A stretch of 12,786 nucleotides of DNA, taken from contig QNDO01000022.1 in NCBI GenBank assembly GCA_003644895.1, positions 1-12,786 on the forward strand, read 5' to 3'. The translations under genes and the position numbers were made by a program. Below the pieces are notes generated by a model. It did not search any database. It was not told the DNA's origin and saw only the letters and a list, made by a program, of their open reading frames with translations. This document shows, piece after piece, positions 1-6,702 of the stretch (position 1 is its first letter; every line of letters begins with the position of its first letter). This stretch comes from Candidatus Hydrothermota bacterium. GTDB lineage: Bacteria > Hydrothermota > Hydrothermia > UBA1063.

Positions 1-584
1 GCGATAGCGTTAGGCGGCGTCCCAATGGGGGTTCCCATCCCTCCTATATTTGCAGAAAACGCAATACCGATGAGCAGAGCCTTTGTAAAATTTTTATCAT
101 CAATTTTACGAACAGGAGGTAATGCCACTGCTATCATCAATGCTGTTATAGCTGTATTTGACATCCACATGGAAAGAAAAGCAGTCACAAGCATAAAACC
201 AAAAAGTACTGATGAAGGTTTGGTTCCGGTTCGTTGTAGTATCTTCTTAGCAAATATTTCATCCAGTTTATAAGTTTCCAGTGCCTTAGCCAGAACGAAA
301 CCGCCCAGGAATAGGAGAATAACCGATGAGAAGAAGGGTGACAAATATGTAGAAAGTGAGGTTCCCGGAGCATTCGGTTTGAGCCATACTGCTTCAAGAA
401 AGAGAATTATCAGTGCAGTAACAAAGAGGGGTACAACCTCTGTAATCCACAAAAGTGCAGCAACAAGAAATATCACCAGGTTAATACGCTGGCCTTTTGT
501 AAGATCGAGAAAGAGGGGAAGCTTATATGAAATTGCTGCTAAAAGAGTTATAAAAATGAGCTGATTTAACTTCCGGGGATTCAT
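1..584 (-). CDS. DASS/SLC13-family anion:sodium symporter, N-terminal part (3' end beyond window)
   Basis: A membrane transporter that would move dicarboxylates, other carboxylates, sulfate or phosphate, usually with Na+. The visible 194 residues form several hydrophobic segments (roughly 7-20, 34-66, 84-101, 126-140, 143-156 and 168-182). Two family hallmarks are present: the first SNT signature (S142-N143-T144, in the context SMWMSNTA) and a glycine-rich GTPIGTPPN loop at about 184-192, like the first substrate- and Na+-binding half of VcINDY-type proteins. Family members are about 450-500 residues, so more than half lies outside the window. The ATG at 584-582 lies only 4 nt after the aminopeptidase stop codon and has no clear SD, which suggests translational coupling as the last visible gene of the minus operon. 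Substrate cannot be told from this half. Family assignment is by motif recognition and is fairly secure. Confidence 0.85.
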   Translation of the reverse strand, partial: MNPRKLNQLIFITLLAAISYKLPLFLDLTKGQRINLVIFLVAALLWITEVVPLFVTALIILFLEAVWLKPNAPGTSLSTYLSPFFSSVILLFLGGFVLAKALETYKLDEIFAKKILQRTGTKPSSVLFGFMLVTAFLSMWMSNTAITALMIAVALPPVRKIDDKNFTKALLIGIAFSANIGGMGTPIGTPPNAI

Positions 585-588
585 ATTT

Positions 589-1923
589 CTACTCTGTTTC
601 CAGGAAAGCCTTGTAGCCTTTATAGGCCATATAGATATCAACCTTGGAGGCAATCTCGAAGGGTGAATGCATTCCCAGAAGAGGCACACCTGCATCAATG
701 GTATCTATGCCAAACTTGGAAAGGTACTTTGCAACGGTTCCACCACCACCTTCATCAATTTTGCCCAGTTCTGCAACCTGCCAGACCACATTATTCTTAT
801 TCAAGATTCTTCTAACTTTAGCCACGAATTCTGCATGAGCATCATTTGAACTGTATTTCCCTCCATGACCTGTGTATTTTGAAATAGCAAGACCGTATCC
901 AATCTTTGCGGCATTTTTGATTTCATGGACCTCCTTCCAGCCTGGATTGACTCCTGCGGTAACATCTGCTGATATAGCTTCTGATTTATACATGACCTCT
1001 CTTAAGGTATAGTAATCAGTAATTCCTTTTTCTTTTAAAATCTGGGTGATAACATACTCTATTGCCAGAGATTGTGCTCCAGTATTACCATCAGAACCGA
1101 TTTCCTCTTTATCGTAGAGAATAACAAGTGCTGGTTTTGCAAATTTTCGGGCATCTTTTATTGCCATGACAGAAGTATAGGCACAGACTCTATCATCGTG
1201 TCCGTATCCACCTATGAGACCTTTATCGAATCCAACGTCCTTTGCTTCTCCCTGTGGCACAATTTCTATTTCAGCGGAGACAAAGTCCTCCTCCTCGATA
1301 TTATACTGTTCTTTGAGAATTCGGAGAATATTCTCTTTTACTTTATCCTTCACTTCTGTATCCTTAATTATTTTTTCAACAGGGATGTTTCCCACGAGGA
1401 GATCGAGCTTTTCTCCAGGAATAGCTTCGCTTATTTTCTTATCCCCCTGTATCTTTCTGGAGAGGTGAGGCAGCAGGTCTGCAAAAGTAAAGACAGGATC
1501 ACCTTCTTTATCCCCAATATTAACCTTTATTACAGTTCCATCCTCTTTTACAACAACTCCGTGAAGTGCAAGGGGCCTTGCAACCCATTGATATTTTTTA
1601 ATTCCGCCATAATAATGTGTTTCCATCATAGCAAGTTCAGTATCCTCAAAAAGAGGATTGGGCTTAAGATCTATTCGCGGGACATCTATATGTGAGGCAA
1701 TTATGCGGAATCCATTTTTAACATCCCCGGAATCGGCAAAAATAACAAGGGCTTTCCCTCTTATCTCGAATAGTTTGAGTCCATCTTGGTCTTTCAGTAG
1801 TTCTTTCATATACTCTACTACTTCTCTTTCAGTTTTGCATTGGGAGAGGAACTTTCTATAATTTTCTGCAAAATCAAAAACCTCTTTTTTATCCACTTTA
1901 CTCCATGCACTGGTTCCTTTCAT
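589..1923 (-). CDS. M18-family metalloaminopeptidase (aminopeptidase I / aspartyl aminopeptidase type)
   Basis: A cytosolic dinuclear-zinc aminopeptidase that removes N-terminal residues from peptides. Its 444 residues match the usual length of the family. Candidate metal and catalytic residues appear in family order: H78 (ASHID), D243 in GYGHDDR, the catalytic/ligand pair E273-E274 (DKEEIGSDG), D320 (ISAD) and H419 (GMHSP). The spacing matches human DNPEP as I remember it (H94, D264, E301/E302, D346, H440). An insert-like stretch at about 130-225 corresponds to the dimerisation domain that interrupts the catalytic fold in M18 enzymes. A glycine-rich EGGGG lies at 391-395. The start is supported by AAGGA about 9 nt upstream. 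The gene lies 21 nt after the OFOR beta gene and 4 nt before the transporter, so it is very likely cotranscribed. Preference for acidic, neutral or hydrophobic N-terminal residues cannot be decided. Confidence 0.93.
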   Translation of the reverse strand: MKGTSAWSKVDKKEVFDFAENYRKFLSQCKTEREVVEYMKELLKDQDGLKLFEIRGKALVIFADSGDVKNGFRIIASHIDVPRIDLKPNPLFEDTELAMMETHYYGGIKKYQWVARPLALHGVVVKEDGTVIKVNIGDKEGDPVFTFADLLPHLSRKIQGDKKISEAIPGEKLDLLVGNIPVEKIIKDTEVKDKVKENILRILKEQYNIEEEDFVSAEIEIVPQGEAKDVGFDKGLIGGYGHDDRVCAYTSVMAIKDARKFAKPALVILYDKEEIGSDGNTGAQSLAIEYVITQILKEKGITDYYTLREVMYKSEAISADVTAGVNPGWKEVHEIKNAAKIGYGLAISKYTGHGGKYSSNDAHAEFVAKVRRILNKNNVVWQVAELGKIDEGGGGTVAKYLSKFGIDTIDAGVPLLGMHSPFEIASKVDIYMAYKGYKAFLETE

Positions 1924-1944
1924 CTTCCTATTTCCTTATCAATA

Positions 1945-2877
1945 TTATTTGTAAAATTCTGGTTTTGGGATGTTTTCTAAAGTTCCATGAGTTAACTCAT
2001 GTTTTCTTAATAGATTGTTCAGGTTTTCGTCTACCATCTTCTGGATGAGCTCCACATCTTCCTCTTTTAGGTGTTTAAATCTCCCCTGTACCTTTAGATA
2101 TTCCACTACCGGGGGCTTCTCAGGGGGTAAATAATTTATGGTATATTTTTTACCATTTTCGATCTCATATAGAGGAAAAACTCCCGTTTGAACTGCCAGT
2201 CTTGCCACCTTTATGGAGATATCCGACGGGATTTTCCATCCCGGTGGACATGGAGCCAGGATATGAATGAATCTCATCCCTTTGATTTCTTTAGCTTTTT
2301 TAAACTTGCGTATAAGGTCTTCAGGGTATGCAGGAGTTGCTGTTGCAGCATATGGTATACCATGAGCGGCCATGATTTCCATTATGTTCTTTTTGGGTTT
2401 ATCCTCCGGGTGTCGTACAGGTGTAGTGGTAGTCCATGCCCCCCATGGTGTAGCACTGGAGCGCTGAATCCCGGTATTCATATAGGCTTCGTTGTCATAT
2501 ACTGCATAAATTATATCTTCGTTTCTTTCTGCAGCACCTGATAGAGCCTGGATGCCGATGTCGAATGTTCCCCCATCTCCAGCCCATGCCATGACAGTGG
2601 TGTCTTCCTTACCTTTCATTCTAAGTCCTGCTTTTAGACCAGATGCAGTTATTGCTGCTGTTTCAAAAGCTGTATGGAATACAGGAACCTTTAGAGCGTG
2701 ATATAGAACATCCCCTGAAATTATAGTCCAGCAGCAAGCTGGTATTGTAATTACAGTATTTTTTCCAAGTGCCTTCAATGCAAGACGCATGGCGAGGGCG
2801 CCACCGCACCCCTGGCATGCAACATGCCCATTGAGCAATAGTTCATCTTGAGAAACCTTCCAGTTTTTCATAATCAT
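1945..2877 (-). CDS. porB: 2-oxoacid:ferredoxin oxidoreductase, beta subunit (minus-strand complex)
   Basis: The thiamine-diphosphate and iron-sulfur subunit of an OFOR, which oxidises a 2-oxoacid with CoA to acyl-CoA, CO2 and reduced ferredoxin. ThDP/Mg binding is shown by GDGG (100-103), followed by N129 and YMNTGIQ (132-138). Likely ligands of the proximal [4Fe-4S] cluster are C21 and C24 (CQGCG), C49 (in PACCW) and C210 (APCPPGW). The 3- and 25-residue spacings match those of characterised pyruvate:ferredoxin oxidoreductase. At 310 residues it has normal length. Its ATG overlaps the alpha stop as ATGA, with a GGGGG SD about 8 nt upstream; a second in-frame ATG lies at codon 3. It clearly diverges from the plus-strand beta (HVACQGCGGALAMR against HRACAGCPFPAIIK), so this is not a recent duplication. 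The symbol describes the family; the substrate is not proven to be pyruvate. Confidence 0.9.
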   Translation of the reverse strand: MIMKNWKVSQDELLLNGHVACQGCGGALAMRLALKALGKNTVITIPACCWTIISGDVLYHALKVPVFHTAFETAAITASGLKAGLRMKGKEDTTVMAWAGDGGTFDIGIQALSGAAERNEDIIYAVYDNEAYMNTGIQRSSATPWGAWTTTTPVRHPEDKPKKNIMEIMAAHGIPYAATATPAYPEDLIRKFKKAKEIKGMRFIHILAPCPPGWKIPSDISIKVARLAVQTGVFPLYEIENGKKYTINYLPPEKPPVVEYLKVQGRFKHLKEEDVELIQKMVDENLNNLLRKHELTHGTLENIPKPEFYK

Positions 2878-4031
2878 AACTTAACCCCCTTCCAGATTAT
2901 ATCCTCAACTGTTTCTCTCTTCTTCAAATCTTCATAAATATCAATGATATCCTCAACCTTAACATCCCTGCCCCCCAGTCCTGTTATATATCCGAAAACT
3001 GGAGGCCTGTTTTCCATAGGGTAAAGGGCTGACTTGATCTCTTGATAGAAGATTCCGTGATGTCCGAAGGAGATATTCCTGTCTATAACTCCAACTTTTT
3101 TCCTGCCGGAAAGAACGTGCCTTAGTTTTTCAAATGGAAACGGCCTCACAACCCTTAGTTTGAGAATACCCACTTTCTCTCCCCTTTCTCTCAGTTTTTT
3201 TATAGCCACCTTAGCAGTGGAGGTTATTGTCGATGTAGTTACGAGAATATAGTCTGCATCATCCATCATATATTCTTCCACGAGACCATATTCTCTTCCA
3301 AATATTTCGCCGAAGAGTTTTCCCTCTTTTTCAAATAAATCTAAAGCATTTTCCATAGCTCTCTGTATTTTATATCTGAATTCGAAGTAAGTATCCGGTG
3401 CAGCAAGCGCTCCGTAGCCTATAGGATTACCTGGTTCTATTTTATACTGTGGATTGTAAGGAGGGAGAAATTCATCTACCTTTTCCTGGTCATAAATTTC
3501 TACCGGCTCTGAGGTATGGGAAAGCACAAATGCATCCAGCACCACCATTACAGGTAAGTAAACTTGTTCAGCAATCTTGTAAGAGAGAATAATGTTGTCA
3601 AGTACTTCCTGGTTAGATTCCACATAAATCTGCATCCAGCCTGTGTCTCTTTGTGATAGCGAATCATTTTGTTCAGTCCAAATAGACCAGGGAGGGGCCA
3701 TTGCTCTATTTATATTTGCCATAACTATAGGCAATCTGGCTCCTGCAGCCCAATGTAACATCTCATGCATGAGGGCAAGACCCTGTGCCGAGGTTGCAGT
3801 GAAGGCTCTGGCTCCAGCTGCTGAAGCTCCTATACATGCAGACATGGCAGAATGTTCTGATTCAACAGTGACAAAAATGGCATTTAAATAACCATCAGCT
3901 ACAAGTTCTGAGAGGAGTTCCACCACCTGGGTTTGTGGTGTTATTGGGTAAGCTGAAATTACCTCAACCTTTGAAAGCATAGCCCCATAAGATACTGCAT
4001 GGTTTCCTGTGAGAACTTTTTTAAAACTCAT
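2874..4031 (-). CDS. porA: 2-oxoacid:ferredoxin oxidoreductase, alpha subunit (minus-strand complex)
   Basis: The alpha subunit (385 residues) carries the OFOR pyrimidine-binding domain and much of the substrate pocket, and works with beta at the ThDP site. Hallmarks are YPITPQT (28-34), VESEHSAMSA (56-65), SAQGLALMHE (81-90), a C-terminal domain with VRPFPFEKLR, and the closing GLGGRD motif. The likely substrate/ThDP-facing segment is NRAMAPPWSIWTEQND (108-123) followed by SQRDTGWMQ. This resembles Pyrococcus-type POR in its tryptophans, as I remember that protein. The plus-strand paralogue has NIHCDHSD at the same place, so the two enzymes may differ in substrate. The start is secured by TAAGGAGG at 4044-4037, which contains the stop codon of the upstream delta gene. 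The 3' end overlaps beta by 4 nt. Confidence 0.9.
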   Translation of the reverse strand: MSFKKVLTGNHAVSYGAMLSKVEVISAYPITPQTQVVELLSELVADGYLNAIFVTVESEHSAMSACIGASAAGARAFTATSAQGLALMHEMLHWAAGARLPIVMANINRAMAPPWSIWTEQNDSLSQRDTGWMQIYVESNQEVLDNIILSYKIAEQVYLPVMVVLDAFVLSHTSEPVEIYDQEKVDEFLPPYNPQYKIEPGNPIGYGALAAPDTYFEFRYKIQRAMENALDLFEKEGKLFGEIFGREYGLVEEYMMDDADYILVTTSTITSTAKVAIKKLRERGEKVGILKLRVVRPFPFEKLRHVLSGRKKVGVIDRNISFGHHGIFYQEIKSALYPMENRPPVFGYITGLGGRDVKVEDIIDIYEDLKKRETVEDIIWKGVKL

Positions 4032-4036
4032 GTTAT

Positions 4037-4044
4037 CCTCCTTA
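4037..4044 (-). promoter_or_regulatory. SD site merged with the upstream stop codon
   Basis: The minus-strand octamer TAAGGAGG holds the TAA stop of the fused delta gene and the SD of the alpha gene, 5 nt before its ATG. Ribosomes finishing delta are therefore placed to restart on alpha, which favours equal subunit production. Confidence 0.75.
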
Positions 4045-5154
4045 CTTTTCTGGTATCATTTCAAGGGCACTTCTTGGACATTCTGTAACACAAATTCCAC
4101 ACCCTTTACAGTAATCATAGATAAATTCAGGCTGATCATTGACCCAGTTTATTGCTGCATCGGGACAGAATATATAGCAGTTGCCACACGAATTACAGTA
4201 TCCACAGGAAAAACATCTGTCTCCTTCCTTAATAGCTTCTTCTACGGTTCTGATCTCTTTAATTGCCGGTATGTGATTAAAATAATTCACCACGATTTCT
4301 TTATAGGAAACTACTCTTGGCAATCTCGGTTCAGGCTGTGGCTCCTCGCCCTTCAGGATAGAAATAATAGAATTTGCTCCAGTTAATCCGGTTTTAATGT
4401 TCTTCGATATATCCTTTGTATCTCCGCCGGCGAATACATTTTTATAATCAGTACTTCCAATTTTAGGGTCTTTAATTTTTACCAGATCTGGATAGATATC
4501 TGTGGCAACAAAAACACCGTCAAACTCTTTGCTCAGCGTATCAATATCCTTATTTGTCTCCTTTACTATTTTCAGTCCGGCATCTTTTAATAATTTTTCT
4601 TCTGTATCTACGATTTTTGATTCAATTTTACCCCTTATATCCTCGAAGCTCACCCCAGTTTGGCTAAATACAGTCACGTCGATTCCGTCCAGAAGAAGAC
4701 GATATGCTGCAGCCATCCCAGCTGTGGATGCACCGAGAATTGCAACTTTTTTGTCCTGTTTCTTTTGAACTTTTAATTCCTTCTTTTCGAGTACGAGATC
4801 ACCCAGAAATCTCTCAAGCTCTTTTATAGAGACCTTTTCATCGTATTTATTTCTATTACATCCAATTTCACATTTGGCAGGACACAATCTCCCGGTGATA
4901 CTAGGGAAGGGGTTCTGTTTAAGAATTTCAAATGCCGCTTTTTCAGGTTGGGCCTTAGTAAGCAGATCTATAAAAGCAGGAATTTCCACTCTGAGAGGGC
5001 AAGCATTCTGACAGGGAGCACTTCTTGTTGCCATGACTGGCCTGACATTCCGCCAAGTCCCCGTTTTTTTAACCAGAGAGAAACCTTGAGAAATAGGGGC
5101 CTCGGGTAAATCTTTCTCACTTTTTATGACCACTTCCTTTGCTTTAATTTCCAT
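4042..5154 (-). CDS. OFOR delta subunit: PorD ferredoxin module with an internal, shortened GltD-like domain
   Basis: An iron-sulfur electron-transfer subunit of 370 residues built in three parts. (1) Residues 15-41 (LPEAPIS, then TGTWRNVRPV) resemble the N-terminal arm of PorD, as in the 95-residue delta of the plus operon (LPEGAII, TGDWRIQKPV). (2) Residues 45-120 are a DPYD/GltD-type iron-sulfur domain (APCQNACP; GRLCPAKCEIGC) with C48, C52, C91, C95 and C99. Residues 136-270 are a Rossmann-like remnant with VAILGASTAGMAAAYRL, FDGVFVATD and NVFAGGD. (3) Residues 311-370 are a two-[4Fe-4S] ferredoxin: C320, C323, C326, C330 and C349, C352, C355, C359, with extra C314 and C317. Ordinary GltD proteins are about 450 residues and contain a second, NAD(P)H domain; here there is no room for one. 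The FAD motif lacks its middle glycine (GASTAG) and the usual ATG is ATD. Electron transfer to ferredoxin is likely; NADPH or FAD use is doubtful. It overlaps gamma by 11 nt and has an AGGGGG SD. Confidence 0.85.
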   Translation of the reverse strand: MEIKAKEVVIKSEKDLPEAPISQGFSLVKKTGTWRNVRPVMATRSAPCQNACPLRVEIPAFIDLLTKAQPEKAAFEILKQNPFPSITGRLCPAKCEIGCNRNKYDEKVSIKELERFLGDLVLEKKELKVQKKQDKKVAILGASTAGMAAAYRLLLDGIDVTVFSQTGVSFEDIRGKIESKIVDTEEKLLKDAGLKIVKETNKDIDTLSKEFDGVFVATDIYPDLVKIKDPKIGSTDYKNVFAGGDTKDISKNIKTGLTGANSIISILKGEEPQPEPRLPRVVSYKEIVVNYFNHIPAIKEIRTVEEAIKEGDRCFSCGYCNSCGNCYIFCPDAAINWVNDQPEFIYDYCKGCGICVTECPRSALEMIPEK

Positions 5155-5722
5155 AATTCCCCCTATTTTTTATTTTTGTTGAATTATAAGCTTCTTCAGC
5201 AGCTTTTACATTCTCTTCTTTTTTTGCGGGAGAATTTTCCTGTATAGCTCTAAGCAGGGAATTCAGGGTAACTATCCCTGTGGCTCTGACGAATGCACCA
5301 AGTATTGCAGTATTGACAATAGGCTGGGTTTTTGAACCAAGACGGTACTTGATGGCGACGCCGGATGCATCCACTGTGGCGACCCGATACTTCGGATCTA
5401 CATCGAATTTTTCTGGAGGCTCTGGTGTGTTAATAATAACCCAACCGCCTTCTTTAAGGCCATGAAACACATCCACTGCTCCTATTAATGTGGGATCCAG
5501 TATTACAAGATGATCGGGTTCATAGATATTGGATCGGACGGCAAGTTCGTTTTCATGCTCTGCAATGCGTGTAAATGCTACCACAGGGGCCCCTCTCCTT
5601 TCCACGCCGTACTGGGGAAAAGATTGGGCATATTTCCCATCCTTGAAGGCTGCATCTGCAAGAATTTTAGAAGCTACAACTGTTCCTTGACCCCCTCTCC
5701 CATGCATCCTGATTTCAATCAT
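5144..5722 (-). CDS. porG: 2-oxoacid:ferredoxin oxidoreductase, gamma subunit (minus-strand complex)
   Basis: The gamma subunit (192 residues) of an OFOR, the domain that in single-chain enzymes follows the alpha domains and helps close the CoA-binding site. It has the family start MIEIRMHGRGGQG, then FPQYGVERRGAPV at about 35-47, a DPTLIG segment, and a C-terminal NTAILGAFVRATG motif. It is the first gene of the minus operon. Its start is fixed by AGGAGGT 5 nt upstream and by the predicted promoter at 5745-5773. The plus-strand gamma is the same length but clearly different (MHGRGGQG against WHGRGGMG). The stop codon lies 11 nt inside the delta gene, so translation is probably coupled. The C-terminus is polar and charged. 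Confidence 0.9.
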   Translation of the reverse strand: MIEIRMHGRGGQGTVVASKILADAAFKDGKYAQSFPQYGVERRGAPVVAFTRIAEHENELAVRSNIYEPDHLVILDPTLIGAVDVFHGLKEGGWVIINTPEPPEKFDVDPKYRVATVDASGVAIKYRLGSKTQPIVNTAILGAFVRATGIVTLNSLLRAIQENSPAKKEENVKAAEEAYNSTKIKNRGNYGN

Positions 5723-5744
5723 CTATTACCTCCTGTAAGATAAA

Positions 5745-5773
5745 AGGATAAAACTTCGATAATATTCAGTCAA
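5745..5773 (-). promoter_or_regulatory. Predicted sigma70 promoter of the minus OFOR operon
   Basis: Read on the minus strand, the -35 is TTGACT (5773-5768; 5 of 6 consensus bases), the spacer is exactly 17 bp, and the -10 is TATCCT (5750-5745; 4 of 6). The predicted transcript would start near 5738, a few bases before the AGGAGGT SD at 5734-5728, giving a leader of about 16 nt. Its -35 is separated by one base from the -35 of the opposite promoter. Confidence 0.6.
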
Positions 5774-5774
5774 G

Positions 5775-5804
5775 TTGCCTTTTTATCTATATAAGCATTA
5801 TAAT
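5775..5804 (+). promoter_or_regulatory. Predicted sigma70 promoter of the plus OFOR operon
   Basis: The -35 is TTGCCT (5775-5780; 4 of 6 consensus bases), the spacer is 18 bp, and the -10 is a perfect TATAAT (5799-5804). The expected start near 5811 gives a leader of about 29 nt containing an 8-bp tandem repeat and the SD. No other pair in the intergenic region is as good. Confidence 0.62.
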
Positions 5805-5811
5805 TTACTTG

Positions 5812-5827
5812 TCTACAAATCTACAAA
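5812..5827 (+). repeat. Tandem 8-bp direct repeat in the plus-operon leader
   Basis: TCTACAAA occurs twice with no gap, in the short leader just downstream of the predicted start point and running into the SD (AAAGGAG, 5825-5831). It could bind a repressor or an RNA-binding protein, or be chance in AT-rich DNA. No function is claimed. Confidence 0.4.
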
Positions 5828-5831
5828 GGAG
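5825..5831 (+). promoter_or_regulatory. SD site that fixes the plus-strand gamma start
   Basis: AAAGGAG lies 8 nt before the ATG at 5840. An alternative in-frame ATG at 5858 would align better with the minus-strand gamma N-terminus, but it has no SD, so the upstream start is preferred. Confidence 0.65.
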
Positions 5832-5839
5832 TGTGAGAA

Positions 5840-6418
5840 ATGGTGAAAAGCAAAGAAATGCTGGAAATAAGGTGGCACGGTAGAGGAGGAATGGGGGCCA
5901 AAACGGCTGCCCTTCTTCTCGGAGAAGCCATGATTCACCAGGGTAAATACATCCAGGCATTCCCAGAATATGGTCCAGAGAGAAGAGGTGCACCAGTTAC
6001 GTCATACAACAGAATCAGTGATAATCCCATTAAGATACATTATGGAATTAAGGAGCCTGATGTGGTCATGGTTCTTGACCCTACTTTGTTACAGACAGAA
6101 AGGGTGAGAGAAGGACTCAATGAAGATACTATTCTCATAGTAAATTCCAAAATGCAGCCTGAGGAAATCAAGAAAAAATTCAACATTAATGCGAAGGTCT
6201 ACACTGTGGATGCTACCGGAATATCTGAAGAAATTCTCGGCAGGAATCTTCCAAATACTCCCATGCTCGGAGCTCTGGTAAGAGTTACAGGTCTTATCGA
6301 TTTTGACACCTTTTTAAAAGCTGTGGAAGAAAGGTTAAAAGTCAAATACAAAGAAAATATAGTAAAAGGTAATCTCAAGGCTATAAAAAAGGCCTATGAG
6401 GAGGTAAAAGGATTATGA
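5840..6418 (+). CDS. porG: Pyruvate (2-oxoacid):ferredoxin oxidoreductase, gamma subunit (plus-strand complex)
   Basis: The 192-residue gamma subunit of the second OFOR, a cytosolic enzyme converting 2-oxoacid plus CoA to acyl-CoA, CO2 and reduced ferredoxin. Family marks are EIRWHGRGGMGAKTA (9-23), FPEYGPERRGAPV (41-53), DPTLL, and NTPMLGALVRVTG near the C-terminal third. It opens a gamma-delta-alpha-beta gene order, the same as Thermotoga maritima porGDAB. The chosen ATG adds six residues (MVKSKE) relative to the minus-strand paralogue and is backed by the AAAGGAG SD. The stop overlaps the delta start as ATGA. Pyruvate is favoured as substrate because the whole operon resembles Thermotoga POR, but this rests on memory of the family rather than a search. 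Confidence 0.9.
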   Translation: MVKSKEMLEIRWHGRGGMGAKTAALLLGEAMIHQGKYIQAFPEYGPERRGAPVTSYNRISDNPIKIHYGIKEPDVVMVLDPTLLQTERVREGLNEDTILIVNSKMQPEEIKKKFNINAKVYTVDATGISEEILGRNLPNTPMLGALVRVTGLIDFDTFLKAVEERLKVKYKENIVKGNLKAIKKAYEEVKGL

Positions 6419-6702
6419 AGAAGAAGGGATGGAAGGAATTGCCTGAAGGGGCAATAATTCCCGCTGCTCCTACATCCCCTGAGTTTAAAACCGGGGATTG
6501 GAGAATTCAGAAACCCGTGTGGAATGAAGATAAATGTGTTCACTGTCTTCTCTGCTGGCTTTACTGCCCGGATTCCGCGATAAAGGTTAAAGATGGTAAA
6601 GTTGTTGCCTTCGATTATGAGTACTGTAAAGGATGTGGTATCTGCGAGCAGGTGTGTCCTCCCAAAATTAGAGCAATTGAGATGGTAAAGGAGGAAATAT
6701 AA
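6415..6702 (+). CDS. porD: Pyruvate (2-oxoacid):ferredoxin oxidoreductase, delta (ferredoxin-like) subunit
   Basis: A 95-residue subunit with two [4Fe-4S] clusters that carries electrons from the cluster in beta towards external ferredoxin. The two cysteine sets are C41, C44, C47, C51 (CVHCLLCWLYCP) and C71, C74, C77, C81 (CKGCGICEQVCP), both canonical. The N-terminal arm (LPEGAII, TGDWRIQKPVW, residues 9-36) is typical of PorD and is also present at the front of the fused minus-strand delta. Length is normal for a stand-alone PorD. The start overlaps the gamma stop by 4 nt with GAGGAGG upstream; the stop overlaps the alpha start by one base (TAATG). Stoichiometric, coupled expression of the complex is implied. 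Confidence 0.93.
   Translation: MKKKGWKELPEGAIIPAAPTSPEFKTGDWRIQKPVWNEDKCVHCLLCWLYCPDSAIKVKDGKVVAFDYEYCKGCGICEQVCPPKIRAIEMVKEEI

Noticed and set aside
185..397. Minus-strand open frame of 70 codons
   Set aside because: It lies out of frame inside the transporter gene, whose own frame shows SNT and GTPPN family motifs.
1072..1695. Plus-strand open frame of 207 codons antisense to the aminopeptidase
   Set aside because: Low-complexity, Phe/Ser/Ile-rich translation with no recognisable domain; it lies wholly inside a strongly conserved M18 gene on the other strand.
4042..5154. Annotation as NADPH-dependent glutamate synthase small subunit
   Set aside because: The FAD motif is degenerate, the NADPH domain is absent, and the gene lies between OFOR gamma and alpha with a PorD ferredoxin at its end.
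5723..5839. Redox repressor (Rex-type) operator or riboswitch between the divergent operons
   Set aside because: No TTGTGA-N-TCACAA-like palindrome and no structured leader are present; both leaders are too short for a riboswitch.
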